Assembly (NCBI GenBank): GCA_011317545.1 | Contig: WUJK01000008.1 | Location: 496,001 to 560,000, forward strand | Source of the DNA: Coniella vitis | Taxonomy: Eukaryota; Ascomycota; Sordariomycetes; Diaporthales; Schizoparmaceae | Direction: 5' to 3' | Length of the DNA: 64,000 bases | Shown here: one piece after another, positions 1 to 13,293 of the stretch | Layout of the letters: every line of letters begins with the position of its first letter | Position numbering within the stretch: position 1 is the first letter of the stretch | Notes under the pieces: model-generated | The model's database searches: none | What the model saw: only the letters and a program-made list of their open reading frames with translations | What the model was told of the DNA's origin: nothing | Position numbers and translations under genes: made by a program

Positions 1-730
1 CCAACCGTCTCCCTAGTCGGGTCAACCGTTGAGATGATCGTGGGAAGTTCTGGAGATCAACACAAAGGGTCAGACGAAACTTATTAATTGGGCAGTTCAT
101 CTGAATCCGTATCCATACGTCGTTTGCTGCAAGGCTGCAGGCGGCACTGCATGCGCATCGTATACTTGGACACCACTCACGGCAGAAGCGCTCGCTTGAC
201 CAGACAGACTCGCTTCCAAACCGCGCTGTCGGGTTTGTGTGCTGCAGATCTAGGCCAGGCCTTTTTTTTTTTTCTTCTCTTTCTTTCTGTCTTGTCTTAA
301 TCCTCCCTTTCTCCCCGGTCGACGAAAGTGGCTCGCTGAAACCCTTCATCCATCGTGAACATTTCGACGTACGCGCAGGCTCTTCTAATCCTTCAACATA
401 GTATGGCTGCCTGCTTTACTCGCTTGCAGGCGACACGGCGTACAATCATGGATCGCTGAACAGGTTCCGTGCTCAGGAGACAGCGACATCGGTTCTCTGA
501 CCGAAGGGTTAGTGATTTCAGATTTTTTTTCTTCTTCTTTTTCTCTTTTTCCCTTCCTCTCTTCTTCCTCTTCGGTTCCTTCCCAACAGACGGAGACAGT
601 AAATTACGCGAATACCCTTTGATGAAACGAGCTACTACGTAGAAAGTACATGTTACTAGACAATGATGCAGCCCAGCCAGTCCCCCAGCCCCTGGCCAGA
701 CCTTTTACAACGTGGAAAATATTCCCCGTG

Positions 731-775
731 AGAAAGAGAGAGAGTGAGTGTGTGTGTGTGTGTGAGAGAGAGAGA
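731..775. repeat. Compound GA/GT/GA microsatellite
   Basis: GA units run into GT units and back into GA units. A short CA repeat lies about 90 bases downstream (862-875). Both lie in gene-free DNA. Confidence 0.9.
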
Positions 776-3345
776 CCCGCACCGGTGAACAAACGCCGGA
801 AATGCAAGCCTCTTTTGAACATGGCGTCTCTCCATTTCCCACCCCAACCCCAGGTCTCGATGCACACACACACACATGCCCAGCCCGCGTAGGGGCGGAG
901 CGGAAGAGTGTACATAGGCCTAGTTCCATCACATTACATAGTATTCCACCGTTTATGTACTTTGATCAGATAGATTACTTTGGTTGCGATTTACCACCGT
1001 AGTGGACGCGGTATCCTAGGGCCCAAGTTGCCGGGTTTGCGAAACTCCTCAAGGCTTGCTATGTATACATACATACATACAGATACAGATACATAGTATC
1101 CAAACTTGCCTCGGTTCGCCGAGTGCAACTCGAGGGAAATATAACCGCGGCACAAGAGAAGCGAAGACAAGAAAGGGCTTATTAGCCAACGAGAACCCTC
1201 TCGAGTCCTTGAACACCAAAGAAAAGAAAAGAAAAGAAGGAAAGCATACGTCGACTTCACCGTGGTTTCTCTATCCACGCGCCACTGAGCGTAATGTATG
1301 CTGCGTAGAGCGCTCTCCCAGCAAGCTTATTGGTTTGCTCGTCGGCATGTTTGTGGGGGAGAATGTATAAAATGAGGGAGCGCGAGAGCCGCGCAAGCCA
1401 TGGTAGCCCACAGCCACGTTTCGGTACCAGCATGGGGAAGTAAGAAGAACCCCAGCACCAAAATACCATGTTGATGGAAGCAAAAAGGCTGTTCAAGACA
1501 GAACGGGAGACCGAATCACCGCCTGGAGATGGCAAGGCAAGGCAAGGCTGAGATTCCTCCCTTCACTCTTGCGCTTCAAAGGAACGATGGAAGGCATCGG
1601 TTGCATTCTAGACGAGTAGAATCCTAGCAAGAAGCAGATACACCATACCAGCAGGGCAAGTCCAAGCATCGGGGCCATGGTGCGTCAGGGTTCAGAATCC
1701 CAAAAAGGGCCAGCAGGCCTGTACTATGGGCAATGAATGGTACTTCAGTGTGACATAGTACCAACACTTCGTAGAAGGCAGGCTGACCTTGCAATGCTGG
1801 AAAAACACCTGACTGGTGGGAAATCCTGTCACGCTTTCTCTTTCCCCTCTCCTCTTCTTTCTCCTTCTGTTCTTCCCCACGTCCTTCTCTTCCTTCCCAT
1901 CGATTCATCCGAAGTCAGTCCGGGCTCGCCCGCCGGCGCGGGGTGGGGGTGGCCCTCTTCAGGGGTCCTCTTTCTGGCATGGCAGCAGCAAGGCTATTAT
2001 TTTTTTTTTAATCTTTTATTTCATCATATGCTGAGATGTAAAGGTTCCTTCTCCTTTGTGTTTTGTTGGTGCTTTTCTGGGGGGTTTGGGACGCATATCG
2101 CAGGAGTGCTGCGCGGATATTTCTCGCAAATCTGATTGCTTTCACCAGAACGTATTGTGCAATTGCGCACCTGTTTTCCCAAAAATCAACGTTTATTCTT
2201 GCCTCAAAAGAGAGCAGACACAATGCCAAGAGAACATTCATCACCATGTGCCGAAGCAGAAAAAGCCGGCTCCAAGAGTCCCCATCCAGATGACCCACGA
2301 CGACGGAGGGGGTGCTCTATCAGCCGCCGGAGCGGGAGGAACAGCTCGCCTAAATTACGGCTGGCTATAATAGTTCTCTGCAGCTTACAAGGTGTTTCTG
2401 TGAGTTGGGCATGAACTGGGAATGATCGTGGCAAGGTGTAGATGCTGAACAGCCTTTGGTCATATGTGATCGCAACCATTGAACCTTGGATCTCGCAGGC
2501 TTGAGCACTGAGCTTCAAGGGAATGGACTGCGCTGTGCAAATGAGCGGCACCCGAAGGAGGGATTGACTGACAGCCAGCTAGCCAGCCATTCCATTCGCC
2601 TCATGCCCTCCTGATTTGTGGCCTGATCTGATCTGGTTGGGGATCAAAAGCAACCACGGCACAATCCAAAACGACCATTTAGCGACCATTGTTCTTGCTG
2701 TCAGCTGCACGTGTGTCCCTGGCGGGCTTTATTTAGGGAGCCACGAGGGCCTGTACATACACTGTTCACTCACACGTTCAGCATGCAGGGTCCAGAGGTC
2801 CAGACTCTCTGTGCTGCTCTAGCCAGTCGTTGGTCTTTCTGGCTGGCTGGGCCATGGCTCGTGATGTTGGTGGCATCGTACGAGCGAGCGTACATAGATA
2901 GTACAATTGGAACTGTGGAATCCGTTCTATTGTCAATATCTAGTGATCATCCAACCCCGCAACAGCCAGTGGCAGTAGACCTCTGCAACACGCCCATCAG
3001 CCGTCGCCTGAGGGGTGAGAATCTCAGACCGGTCGCGATCCTTTTTGACAAATCCTGTTATTTGGGGGGAAGAATATTGCTGGGGTTTTTACAGTATACA
3101 AGAAGTACTTTGGGCAACACACACACACCACATGCTACTTCGCCTGTCTCTCATCCTCCTGCTCATGAATCCTACCGAAATCTGTCCCCAATCCTTTTTC
3201 TGCCTGCCTCCCTTGCCCCCCCCCCCGGGTTCCCCCAGGCACCAAAGCGCAATGTCGGTCCAGAGCCACGGGTTCCCGGCACTTGACAAGAGCGCCACTC
3301 CTCTTCTGGACCGTTGTTTTGTGTTCCTGTGCTTTCGCTTGTTAG

Positions 3346-3409
<64 letters not shown>
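3346..3409. repeat. TTGC tetranucleotide array, about 16 units
   Basis: An uninterrupted run of the unit TTGC (equally TGCT or GCTT) covers about 64 bases. On either strand it reads as a repetitive Leu-Ala-Cys or Lys-Gln-Ala-Ser peptide, so the open frames crossing it are artefacts of the repeat. Confidence 0.95.
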
Positions 3410-6045
3410 GTGGGCGGTCCGTCCCAGCATTACGGGTCTTTGGCCCGTGCGTGCGCATCTACTATGTACTATATGTACTCTCATCTGTACGACCCTGGGT
3501 GTACTATAGTACTATAGTAGGCATACGTTATGTACTTTCTGTGCTGCCAAAAGGACCGGCTGCCCTTTGATTCTGGGGTTGGCCTCAAGTGCTCTCAGAG
3601 TAACATTCGACAGGGAGAGAGAGCTGACGCAGACGAAGACGAGCCTCCCTGTCTTTTCTCTTCCCCCCTCCCCAAACGAGTCCCCGTTGATTCCATCTGG
3701 GATGCAGTTTCGCGATCCATGGCAGAGGAGTCTACTTGACCCTTTTGTTTTGACACGGCGTCTTTCTGTCGGTCTTTTTATCCTTCTTCTTCTTCTTCTT
3801 CTTATCACCAAACGCAAAGAAAGAATATCCAGTCAGAGAGTGGGTGATCTTCTTTTTTACAAATTCTCAGCCTGCTTGTTTCCTTGAGAGTTGAAATGAC
3901 AGTAAACATAGTACAGCACACTGCAAACTACTCGTTTGAAATCTCTGGGAATTACATGTGACAAGTCAGTAGTTGGTGGCATCTCGGCTACTCTTCCGGC
4001 GCGCGTGGGTGTGCGACCAACTCCCCATCAGCAGCAAGCACACACCAACATTTAGAGTAAGGTAAGTAAGCCACACCATACTCTAAACGGTAATGAAGCT
4101 TGCTATATCACATGTAGACTGATACTGGGCTATAAAACAACAAGTGACAGTCGTCCCCCTTGAGCTGAGGAAGAACTCGTATCTCACCCGCCACAAACTG
4201 ACCAATGTATACAAAAGTAATTCAAAAGAGAAGTATGAAGAAAAAAAGAAAAAGAAAAAGAAAAAAAAGCAGCCCAAAACGGGACAGGCGTCCGGGGAAC
4301 TGTCCAAAGGCGGGCCGGATCTGACAAGCAAAAACCAGGATAAAAGTATATAGTACCATAAAAAAGGGCCAGACAGATCACCCCCTCCCTTTCCCCGCCC
4401 TCTCCCTTTGACGTCTGTGGTTGGATATGTACGTGGACTATGTAATGTAGAGAGCTGACGTGATTTGTAAACGTGACTGGTCGCTTCCATGGGCGCTGGT
4501 TCTGCACGAGGACTAGGAATAGTTCTGCTCACATTGCCCGTTTTATTGTGACCGATCTCGACAGGCCGGGAGAAGGAAGCGAAAATCGAGCCAGAAGGTG
4601 AGGCTGCAGCATATTTTGTACACAGAGGACCAACAAGAGCTCGTTTCATGTTTTCCCCCTCTTTTCCTGCAATACCCATGTAATCTTTTCTTCTTTGGCG
4701 AGGTATCGCGGCTGGGGACCGCGCTTCAAAGGGCGGGCAAGCGGTTTGGGCATTTTTTTTGTGGTGTGCCCGTGTCCTTGGAATGGCTACTATGTACTAT
4801 CTATTATGCTCACTGAATGTCTGCTTCTGCGGCAGCAGCTGCATGAGTCTGTCAAAAAGCAGCTGACAAACGTTGCGCTTGATGGGAAATAAGGAATGCC
4901 TCTTTTGCCAGTGGCGATATACGAAAAGGGAGACCATACCACAACAGCCTTCAGAACTTGGCCTGCTAGGTACAGGACAGCCATGTACTTGTGTCAGTTC
5001 CCCAAAATGTCCATTTCTCTCGTACATCTATTCATTTCTTCTCGTAACCAGTCACCCAGCTCCTACGTTGGTTTGCAGGAAGAGGCGCGCTCAGCCGCCA
5101 GATGTTGTATGAATAAACACTTTGCTCCCGTACAAAGGATTTCCGGGTTTCTTGCGTTGATTCCGATGTTACATCAAATTGATACATAGTATGTTCCAAA
5201 GTGCGAGTCGAAAACGGAGTCGAAAGGACAGTCCTTCTTCAAAACATTGGCTTCTTCCACACAGCCCTCTGGTTGGCTGAGGCTTTTTGTCGAGGTCGCC
5301 GACCACTTTGAGGAATTGCTTCTGTGGGGGACTTTTTGACGTGCAGCGCCTAAAAAGCGTACTTCTGCCGGCATGGGACCGTTTTGTTTCTTTCTACAAA
5401 CCGTTGCGCCTCCTTTGCCTGTGGTCTTTTTGCCACGGAGTGCATAATGCCCCAGTCCGGGGAACAGCGTTTTGCAGCATCCTGTCTGTACAGACACAAA
5501 AAGTGCTTCTGGAATGCAAAGCATCTGCATACGAATGGGGGAGACGGAAACGGGCGGGGGCCATGCAAGGGAACAACACTTTGCTTCTACCATAGTACAC
5601 ATGATGCTACTCACGGTCAAGGGGCAGGACTTTTGCCAGAGGAACGCACAACAAGAACAAAAAGAAAAGGAAAGGTAGACGGTGAAGTTGTCATACTTGA
5701 CTTTCTAGGAGGGGAAGGCATCCCTTCTCGTGTTTGTACAGGGTGTGACACGTAGTCCATGGCGAGCTGCGTTTTTGTGACTTTTTGGGGGGGTTTGCCG
5801 TTGCTCATCGAGATTCCCATTCAAGATTTGCAAAGCAACACATTTTCCTTTTCCTTTTTTTTTTGGAGATCTATTCTTGTTTCCTCGGCTCGGCCGATTG
5901 AAAACAGCATTCTTACTTACATGATATAGTACTTTCGGAGCCGGGTGCGTTGATGCGGTGTGAAAGGTTCGGCTATGTACATAGTAACGTATATTGTGAT
6001 GCACTTTTGCCCGCACACCGTCTTTTTCTCTTGGTTTTTTTGGTG

Positions 6046-6049
<4 letters not shown>

Positions 6050-6085
<36 letters not shown>
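6050..6085. repeat. Poly(T) run of 36
   Basis: This is the longest homopolymer in the window, uninterrupted and in gene-free DNA. It could be a decayed retro-element tail or simple slippage. I see no retro-element beside it. Confidence 0.95.
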
Positions 6086-6088
<3 letters not shown>

Positions 6089-6724
6089 TGCATGTTCTGC
6101 TGGAAACGGTTTTTTTTGTTTTTGGCTGGTCCACATGCAAAACCTCACAGACGAGAAGCTTTGACAAAAATACCACAAGCGTTTGTGGGGGAAAAAAGAA
6201 AAGAGATGTTTGATCAACTTGCTTTGTATTGCTAGCACAATTTGCGGTACACATATCAAAGACACTGCCAAATGTTACTGTAGCAAACGAACGGCCTGCT
6301 GCCCCTGGCTGGTTCCAATCAACCCCTTGACCATTTGATTGGAGCGTCTATCATGACACATGAGTGGGTGTCTTTTCCTTCTTTTTTTCCTTGTAAGGTA
6401 GGTGTTTCTTCTTCTTCTATTCATGGAAAATCGAGCCTTTCACAAGTACATACACGTCGTTTGACGCGGCGAGAGACCCCAGCCTCTCAGCCTCTCCAGA
6501 CAAAACTGTCAGAAGGGGTCTAAATCATTGTAGTTGTTTTTGATATTCGCCAGCGTGGTCATGGAAACCTTGTTATCTTGCCCCCACACACAAAGTTGTC
6601 TATGCTTTTCTTTATACACAAGACGGCACATGTGAGCCGCGTCGCAGGTTTTTGACGTCGATTCTGATGGGGCAGTGACTGATGGAACAGAACCCGAGTG
6701 GCCACCGTTAACAAATTGTTTCTC

Positions 6725-6748
6725 TTTTTTTTTTTTTTTTTTTTTTTT
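6725..6748. repeat. Poly(T) run of 24
   Basis: An uninterrupted T run in gene-free DNA, with no adjacent coding remnant recognised. Confidence 0.95.
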
Positions 6749-8157
6749 AATACTGCGTCTTCTTTTCCCTGCCTCCCTCCGTTCTTCCTCCTTGCTCCGG
6801 AAACCTATCCGGTTTACGACAAACTGATCTGTCAACTTCTCGGCCATCTCAAAAAAAGACATCACAGGAAAGTACACAGAACACAGGGAGGTGGAAAGTG
6901 TTGCGATAAAAAGAGCCAATCAAGAAAATGCAAAAATGAGTATTAAACCACCAGAGTGCCCAATGCGCTTCCCCGTTTACAGGGTGGGTTTGGTTTTGAT
7001 GAGATTCCAAGGAGAGGCCGGGCGCAAGCTTTCATCAGCCTCATCCTGCTTTCTCGCAACTCTACACCCAAAAAGAAAGCAGTGTACAGATTACAGATTT
7101 TGATAATACTATGATGCTTACTATGCGTACCCATGGTATTTTATCCGCAAGATTCTTGATACATCGAACCCTAATCAGCGACGCCCGAGGTGGGGAAGGA
7201 AGAAGAAGAGGAATTAAAAAATGACAGATTGCGCCGGGGGATTGAGCAGAAAAAGTGCGTCTGTTGCGAAAAAAAAAAAGGATGCCAGATATGATACATC
7301 ACCCTCTGCGGCCCCATAGCAAACATTTGCACCATCCTAAAACACGTATTTTCCACCAATTCCTACTTTTTGGGAGAAGAGCCACAGAGACGAGCTGCGG
7401 TAATAAATCTCCGCTCGTGTGCGGTTCCGCAGCATCGGATCGGTGCAGTGCAGTGCAGTGCATAGTACATGGTAAGCCCGATAGTGCTGAGCAGACCAGA
7501 CGATGGATGTCCAAAGATGACGAGAAACGGAGGCTGATGGTGATGATCCGTTTCTCTTTCATAGCCGAGCTCGTCGGCTGGTTGGCTCAAGGCAAAAGGC
7601 AGCCAGGTACATACTATGTACTAAAGCAGTTGACTCGCAGGGAAATCTGGGACAAACCAACAAGATCCAAGGGCCCAGATCCGTTTACCGAGTGCCACCG
7701 ATGCCAGCGAGCCGAATATCTGGGAATCTCCATGGCTATCATATGCTATGTAGCGTTGTAGCCCACCCCGTTTTACATAGTACAGCGCAGTCCACCCGGC
7801 TGGACCCGACGGCAACTGTAATTCGGGACACAGAGGGAAGGGAGAAGAGTTTGGGAGTGTTTTGCGACCCACGGATGCCCAGTGATGCTTTTCGTACACA
7901 TACTATGACTATGACTACCTATCATGGGAGCATCCCAGAAGCCCATCACGCACAAACTGTACATGGTAAGTTAGCTGGCAGGGCAGGCCATGGGAACCGT
8001 TGGGTCCTCTGGAGAAACCCCCATGACCTTGCTCGTAAACATCAAGACTTTTGTGTTGGTGCAGCGCTCAGCCGGTTCGGTCTTGAGCTGGACACGGTGC
8101 CAGCTCGGTGGCATGATGGCAATATCCACAGCTGTGGGCATCTGCTTTGAGTCTGTG

Positions 8158-8177
8158 TACTATGTATGTACATAGTA
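8158..8177. repeat. Head-to-head TACTATGTA / TACATAGTA palindrome
   Basis: Two copies of the recurring 9-mer face each other with a two-base spacer (TG at 8167-8168), forming a perfect 9-bp inverted repeat. Of the copies found, this is the only pair so closely spaced. Confidence 0.85.
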
Positions 8178-11100
8178 GACAAATTATGAAAGCCGCCTGC
8201 AAAGTATGCAAGCCGCCATAGGGTGTTGTTCAGTTTGGAACTCAAAACACTATGCGTCATGTTACTGTCCATGATGACCACGGGAAAGCTGGCATCAAGA
8301 ACTGCGCCTCGTTTGGCCTCCCTTGAACTATCAGGAGTATGAATAGTGCGCACCCAATCAGGCTCGATGGAGCCGTACAATATCAGACAAACTTTTGTGG
8401 GCATCACAAGTCACAGGAGAAGAGGAAGAAAAGGCTCGTCACGAGGCACTGAGATCCTCAACGTGTCATAGTATACAGTGGATCTTGGAACCCATCCTAA
8501 ACTTACATAGTACAGAAATTCCTGCTTTTTTTTTCTCTTTCTTTACATAGTACTTTGCCGTTGCTTGCCATCATTCCCCGCCCTGCTCAACCCCACGATA
8601 ACTGGGTCTCTGTCGTTTTTTCTCTCTCTTTTTTTGTGAAAACATGCCAGCCAGCACTACATAGCACAGTACACCCAGCCAAAGAAACACAGACAAAAAA
8701 AAAGGTGGAACAGGACCCCTGAATGCGCGCTCTTTGACCCATCATCCCGAGAATTGGGGCAAAGACAGTGAAGATCAACCACCTTTCTGGATATCCAGGA
8801 ACGCGCTGCCGCCACGGGCCCGAAAGTTCAGCCCAGCGCAAGAAATACCTCGGTCGGGTGGAGAAGTGCGATGACTTACATACATACTATGTACACAAGA
8901 AGAAACGTCCCGTGACTGCTGCTGCCTTGCTAATATTTTTGTTTTCCCCGTTTCTATAAGACATTATGTTTTGTTGGCAAAACTCGCCACAATGATGGGA
9001 ATCGGCCCTCTTTTTGAGGGCGATCATCTCGTGACCAGCCCGTCCGCCCCGCATTAGCATGCAGACTCAGGGTCCAGAGACCAATTCACCCTGATCCAGG
9101 CACACAGGGGCGTTTTTGACAGTCACATTGGCAGGTTTTGGCTGGTCCAGAACGGAGCACCGGCCAAGATGCAGATGCCATCTCGCCCGGTACAGCCGTA
9201 TGCGGTTCGAGACTTTTGGGCTGTGCTATTCTGGCACGGACAATTCACTGGGTATATCTACCTACCTCTTGTTTGCAGATCACAAGGGCAAAGGGGGAAG
9301 CATTCAAAGCCCCCGGCAGCCAACATGGGAACCCTGAGATTCTTGAGATATTGTAGAAGTACACTGCATCAAGCGCCCTCTTCAAGCCTTTTGTTGTTCA
9401 CGTGGACTACTAGAACTTCAAGATAACGTGGATTTCTTGCCACCCCAGGGGTTGTTCTCTTCTTTTTTTTTTCTTTTTTTCTTCTTCTTGTTTTCTTTCT
9501 TTGTTGCGGAAACACACTCGTGCCCCAGCTACCGTATGCAAGACGGTCCGTTCGAACAATACATAGTACATAACGACGAGGCTGATGCTTACAGATTGAA
9601 GTTGCGTTGTGCTGACCAGCCTCGGTGTGTCGAAGCCTCGGCACTATTGATATGGCGTGCTCACATCAGGGATCCAGGACCATGGAGTACGCGCGCTGGC
9701 AGACAGTCACGAGGAACAATATAGGCGTCTTTTTGGGACGACCCTTCCGGGACCGTTGAAGCATTCTTCTTGGTGCTATTCTGACGAGACCCATCATGAA
9801 ACCCGTGACGATTATCTGAACAGATGCTCAAGACTTATGAGTTGTTGTGGAACCCACCCATCAGATAATTACATACTAACCGGAAGTAACTCAGTCCAGA
9901 CATGACAGAACAATTGCAATAGAAGGCCACACATTGAGACGACTATGTTTAACAATATCGTACTCAAGGCGGGGTTAATTTCTGCATGAACCCGTCTGCT
10001 GGCCTAGATAGAGAGTCCAAATGTTTGTCCGTGTCTGTCTAAACGACATTGCAGCGGCCCCTCCGTCAGACGCGCGCACGAGACGGTCAATATTGGATTC
10101 TTGCTGCAGGTAATGATCATAGTAGAGGATACTATCGTTGCCTTGCGCGGCCAAGCATATGAATTGCCCTTTTCCCCCCGCCGTCTTCTCCCAATAACAC
10201 AAGAGTACCTGAGGAGACCAAGAGCACACACAGCACCACAACCATCAGCACAGCTGCGTATACTTATAAAAGGATTCATGTATGATTGGGGGCCGGGTCG
10301 GCTACCTCGTGCGCGGTTCACTTCGGCGCAAGACCCAAGGCTGGGCGGGCGGCTACCAACGAGATTAGCCGCCGCAGGCACACCAACACCAGCCCAGAGA
10401 TCATGGAGCCGGCCACACTGTTGGCAGCGTTGGGCTGTGGTAAGGCATTGCTACGCTTCAGCCCTGTGGATGTGGCCGCACCGGCTACGAGTGTGCCTGT
10501 CTTTTTTGGGGGGGGGGGGAGCACAAGTCTAGAAGGTGGTGTGTCAAGAAAACGGACAGGTTGCGGTGAACGGTGGGTTTTTTTTTTTTTCTTTTCCTTT
10601 TCCTTTTTCTTTTTTTGGGAGGTAGAAATATTGCAATATCAAATGAGAGGTACGGATCTTCAGTTCCAATGGTTCTTCCCACCCTGAGAGCGAGCATGCG
10701 CAACCACCACATTGCCATTCTTACAGGAGGCTCGGGCCTTGCGCTTAGCAGCGTGGATTGTACGGTACTGGGTCATCCTTCAGGATGCTCTCGGAAGTAA
10801 CCATGATTGTATACTATGTAGCTTGGCTCCAAAGCCGACGCTAGAAGCCAGAACAGCCCTGCTCGAGGAATTAAGCGCGCATGGAGGGGTGGTGTGCATT
10901 GACGTGAGCGTGGACAGACAGCGGAAGAGAAAACAGGAGGCGCCGGTGGACGGGTAAGCAAGTGCAGTTATCATAGTCGAGCCATGTGATATATTGCCTG
11001 CTCGTCGTTTTGTCTCGGCCCGTGAGGCTGTAGCGAGTGCAAGTGTCGTCGTCGTCTTGAGACCACTGCAACCCACCATCACACCCGTTGCTGGAACCAC

Positions 11101-12893
11101 GCCGTGTCCCAATCTCCTAATCACCCAGCTTGTCTTTTTGGAGATGACAACTGATTTGGCCATTCTGGGCCATGGCTGCTCGCCGCATCAAGCAATGGCC
11201 CAGCAAAACCAATGCGAACTGCCAGGTGATCTGCTGGATGTGTTTGGCACTTCGCTCTGCAGCGAATCATGCTCGGCTCCAACGCGTCGGATTGCCGCTT
11301 TGGATTTGATACCTAACAGATCACATGGAAAGAGCCAGGCGCTCACGGCGCCCAATTGTGTTGAGACAGGATGATTTGCGGATGCTATTGGGATTTAGCA
11401 GCACCACCAATATAATAATATAATGACGCTCTCTCGCCACTGAAGATGCCATGCCATGCCCGTCTCTCCCTGCCGATCCAGTCGCAAAGTGCAGAAGACG
11501 ACCAGAGGCCCCACTGGTGAGCTTGGTAGGATCCAAAGGAGTGACTCAAAAAGAAGGGAGGTGGCTTTTCGGTATTGCCCCAGGTCAGATCACGGGCACT
11601 GCTGAGAGCAGCCGCCGTTGCTACCGCGGTGGTTTTGTCCCCGTCCCACCTGCTTTCCAGGGGCTGCCAGTGGGTTCCCCAGTACCCCGGGAATACGTTG
11701 CCTACAAGTTACCTGGAGGGTGGGCGGGTCAGGTGTCGATGGCCCTGATGCGTTGGCAGCCCCAGAAGGGGGGCCCCCCCAGCCCCGCGCGCTCCCAGCA
11801 CGTTGATCGTGCCCCCGATCAGCGGGACAGTGCCACCCAACCAACCATGGCGGATGGCTCCAGGGGCGCAGCGTGCCCAGGCAAGACAGCGTGCTATAGG
11901 GCGGGCAGCAGTAACCTACCTGGAAGAGGAGCTGGATCAGGCCCTGCAAAGGGGGGCAGATGATTCAACACGCTGCAGCACAGGCTGTCCGCAACTGGCA
12001 CGATGGGGCCTGCAGTGGTGGTGTTGTGCGCTGTCAGCGCTCGCGGGCCTGAAATACCGCTGGCTTGAGTGTCCCGGTACTCACTCTACTTGCTGGAACA
12101 AGTACTTGAAGCCAGAGCCCAGTAAACAATGAGACCTCCTCGTCTCACCATACTATGTGTATATATATAAAAACCACCACCCACCCGGTTTCGTCGCCCA
12201 CCCACCACACCAACACCACCACCACACCACACCACGCCCACGCCCGTTACCACCTCCCAATCAGCCCCGGTGCCGTGTCTCGTCTTGGGATGACCCCCAC
12301 GGGGACTTGCTACCACCTCATGCTGACCAGGTAGCGGCTCCGGGAACCAAAGGAAGAACGGAGGAAGCATGCATGCAGAGGAATGGGCGGGAGTATTGTA
12401 ATTATCGTACCCACATAGTGCCCAACCGGACGTGGGGAGGGAGGCTGTGGCGCTGGCCTCGCTCGGCAAGTCTCTCGTCGATTGTCCTTGAAGGCCAAGC
12501 AGGTGATTATTGTACAAGTATCTCTAGAGAGCAGGTCAAATACGTCTGTCTGTCTACCTACGCCGCTCTTGTGCCCCTTTCTCAGCCCTCGTCGACCCCA
12601 GAATCACCGGCGCCAAGAATTACAGCCGACATGTGTCGAGATCGCCGAGTCAGCCTCGTCTGGTGCCTGGCTCCCGGCCACGACATATCTGCCGGCTTAC
12701 CTGGCTACCGTCAGATGACCCTTCCAGGCGGCACTCCCTGGCTTACCCTCGTTCGCTCCTCAGTCATGGCGCTCTGCACGTCCTGCTATAGACTACATGC
12801 GCTCAACATTGAATAGCAGAACGAGGTAACGTACAGTAAGCACGGCACCATCCTCAGCCAGAGTCCAACGATTTCCCAACCCGTTTCTGGGTT

Positions 12894-12939
12894 TGCTCTC
12901 CCGTGGGGGTGGAGGACATGCTCCTCCCACGGGAGAGCA
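12894..12939. repeat. Perfect 14-bp inverted repeat, 18-nt loop
   Basis: The left arm TGCTCTCCCGTGGG (12894-12907) and right arm CCCACGGGAGAGCA (12926-12939) are exact reverse complements. The loop holds a further GGAG/CTCC pairing, so a stem of about 18 pairs could form with a small bulge. Transcribed, it would give a stable GC-rich hairpin. No gene lies within 2 kb on either side. Confidence 0.85.
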
Positions 12940-13267
12940 GCAGACATCATCATGAAGGACGGAAGAAGGCTGCAATCTCTGGGGCAGTCCTCCAGGGCCT
13001 ATTCAGGTGGCCCTGGAAAACACGAGCAGAGATACTATGACAATGCGGGCGGTGATACAATGCACAGTATTGCCGTCGCACAGCAGCGAGCCCTCTCTTG
13101 TTGCACACAATCACCTGTTTTCTTGTCCGTCTCCCCCTTCGCCAGACCGTGGGATTTCCCACGGACATGATGCGCGTGAACCAAGAAGGGGTCATGATTA
13201 CGGCCGGTCAACGTGTCGCAAGACATGAGTGAGCCACTGCACTGAGATCCACGCTCTGTCATCTGGT

Positions 13268-13293
13268 GGTGCTGGTGCTGGTGCTGGTGCTGG
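13268..13293. repeat. GGTGCT hexanucleotide array, 4 units
   Basis: Four tandem GGTGCT units in gene-free DNA. Translated on either strand they give low-complexity peptides only. Confidence 0.85.

Noticed and set aside
2711..3509. Overlapping frames of 191 and 164 codons
   Set aside because: They depend on simple repeats (poly(C) and the TTGC array) and show no family resemblance.
4083..4679. A 198-codon minus-strand frame with phenylalanine and serine runs
   Set aside because: The runs come from an A-rich tract read in reverse, and the flanking peptide is not protein-like.
6050..6085. Poly(T) run as the tail of a LINE-like element on the minus strand
   Set aside because: No reverse-transcriptase-like sequence or target-site duplication was seen next to it.
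11451..11963. A 170-codon frame in a GC-rich island
   Set aside because: The opposite strand is equally open, the peptide is Gly/Pro/Ala-rich, and no motif is visible; GC-richness explains the open frames.
12157..12816. A 219-codon plus-strand frame
   Set aside because: Its start is a His/Pro low-complexity run from a CCA/CAC-rich repeat, and the remainder matches nothing I recognise and lacks a coherent composition.
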